Assembly (NCBI GenBank): GCA_964643485.1
Contig: CAZXRA010000035.1
Coordinates: 1-10,328, forward strand
Direction: 5' to 3'
Source: Iamia sp964643485
GTDB taxonomy: Bacteria > Actinomycetota > Acidimicrobiia > Acidimicrobiales > Iamiaceae
Length of the DNA stretch: 10,328 bases
Shown here: positions 10,203 to 10,328 of the stretch, in pieces
Layout of the letters: every line of letters starts with the position of its first letter
Numbering within the stretch: the first letter of the stretch is position 1
Translations under genes and position numbers: made by a program
The notes under the pieces: model-generated
Told to the model about the DNA's origin: nothing
Seen by the model: only the letters and a program-made list of their open reading frames with translations
The model's database searches: none

Positions 10203-10328
10203 AGGTCCGCCATTCATCGGCGGACGCCCGGCGCTCATTGCGGGAGATCCGGGGGTCGTTCCCGGAGGTCCGGGAGTCGTTCCCGGAGGTCCGGGGATCA
10301 CTCGCGGACGTCCGGGAGCCGTTCCCGG
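10201..10328. repeat. Tandem array of 21 bp repeats, continuing past the window end
   Basis: Six consecutive units of exactly 21 bp start at 10201, 10222, 10243, 10264, 10285 and 10306; the array is cut by the window edge after two bases of a seventh. Units begin GGAGGTCCGGG or a variant, and most end in CGTTCCC. Units 3, 4 and 6 are closest, with units 3 and 6 each differing from unit 4 at two positions. Units 1 and 2 are more divergent. Because 21 is a multiple of three, reading through gives heptapeptides (GGPGVVP on +, PGTTPGP on -). No start or bounded gene is seen on +, and the - frame runs unbroken as antisense through hppA, so I treat the array as non-coding. Confidence 0.85.

Overview
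This is a GC-rich chromosomal window. High-GC codon use, a three-gene sdhCAB operon with a single fused cytochrome b, and a K+-independent membrane pyrophosphatase together suggest an actinobacterium, perhaps of the Acidimicrobiia. The phylum call is moderately supported; the class is a guess. No tRNA, rRNA, CRISPR array, transposase or phage gene was seen. No stretch longer than about 230 bp lacks a gene.

Layout from left to right. A carotenoid oxygenase (1-1299, +) enters from outside the window. A Uma2-family nuclease gene (1307-1855, -) converges on it with a 7 bp gap. A 155 bp divergent gap follows, then the succinate dehydrogenase operon sdhC-sdhA-sdhB (2011-5467, +), in which sdhA and sdhB overlap by a GTGA junction. 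The sdhB end overlaps by 14 bp the end of a convergent Fic-family AMPylase gene (5454-6800, -). A 117 bp AT-rich gap before the Fic gene is almost entirely one long imperfect inverted repeat. Upstream of that lies an orphan SAM-dependent methyltransferase (6918-7703, -). A 231 bp divergent gap holds two consecutive long hairpins, the second resembling a common bacterial dispersed repeat. Then comes hppA (7935-10172, +), a proton-pumping pyrophosphatase. The window ends in an array of exact-length 21 bp repeats that runs off the edge.

How the genes work together. SdhCAB (succinate to quinone electron transfer) and HppA (pyrophosphate-driven proton pumping) are membrane energy-metabolism housekeeping genes. 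The Uma2, Fic and methyltransferase genes are single accessory genes inserted between them on the minus strand. I see no complete novel multi-gene system. The least explained signals are non-coding: the AT-rich inverted repeat before fic, the twin hairpins before hppA, and the 21 bp array after hppA.
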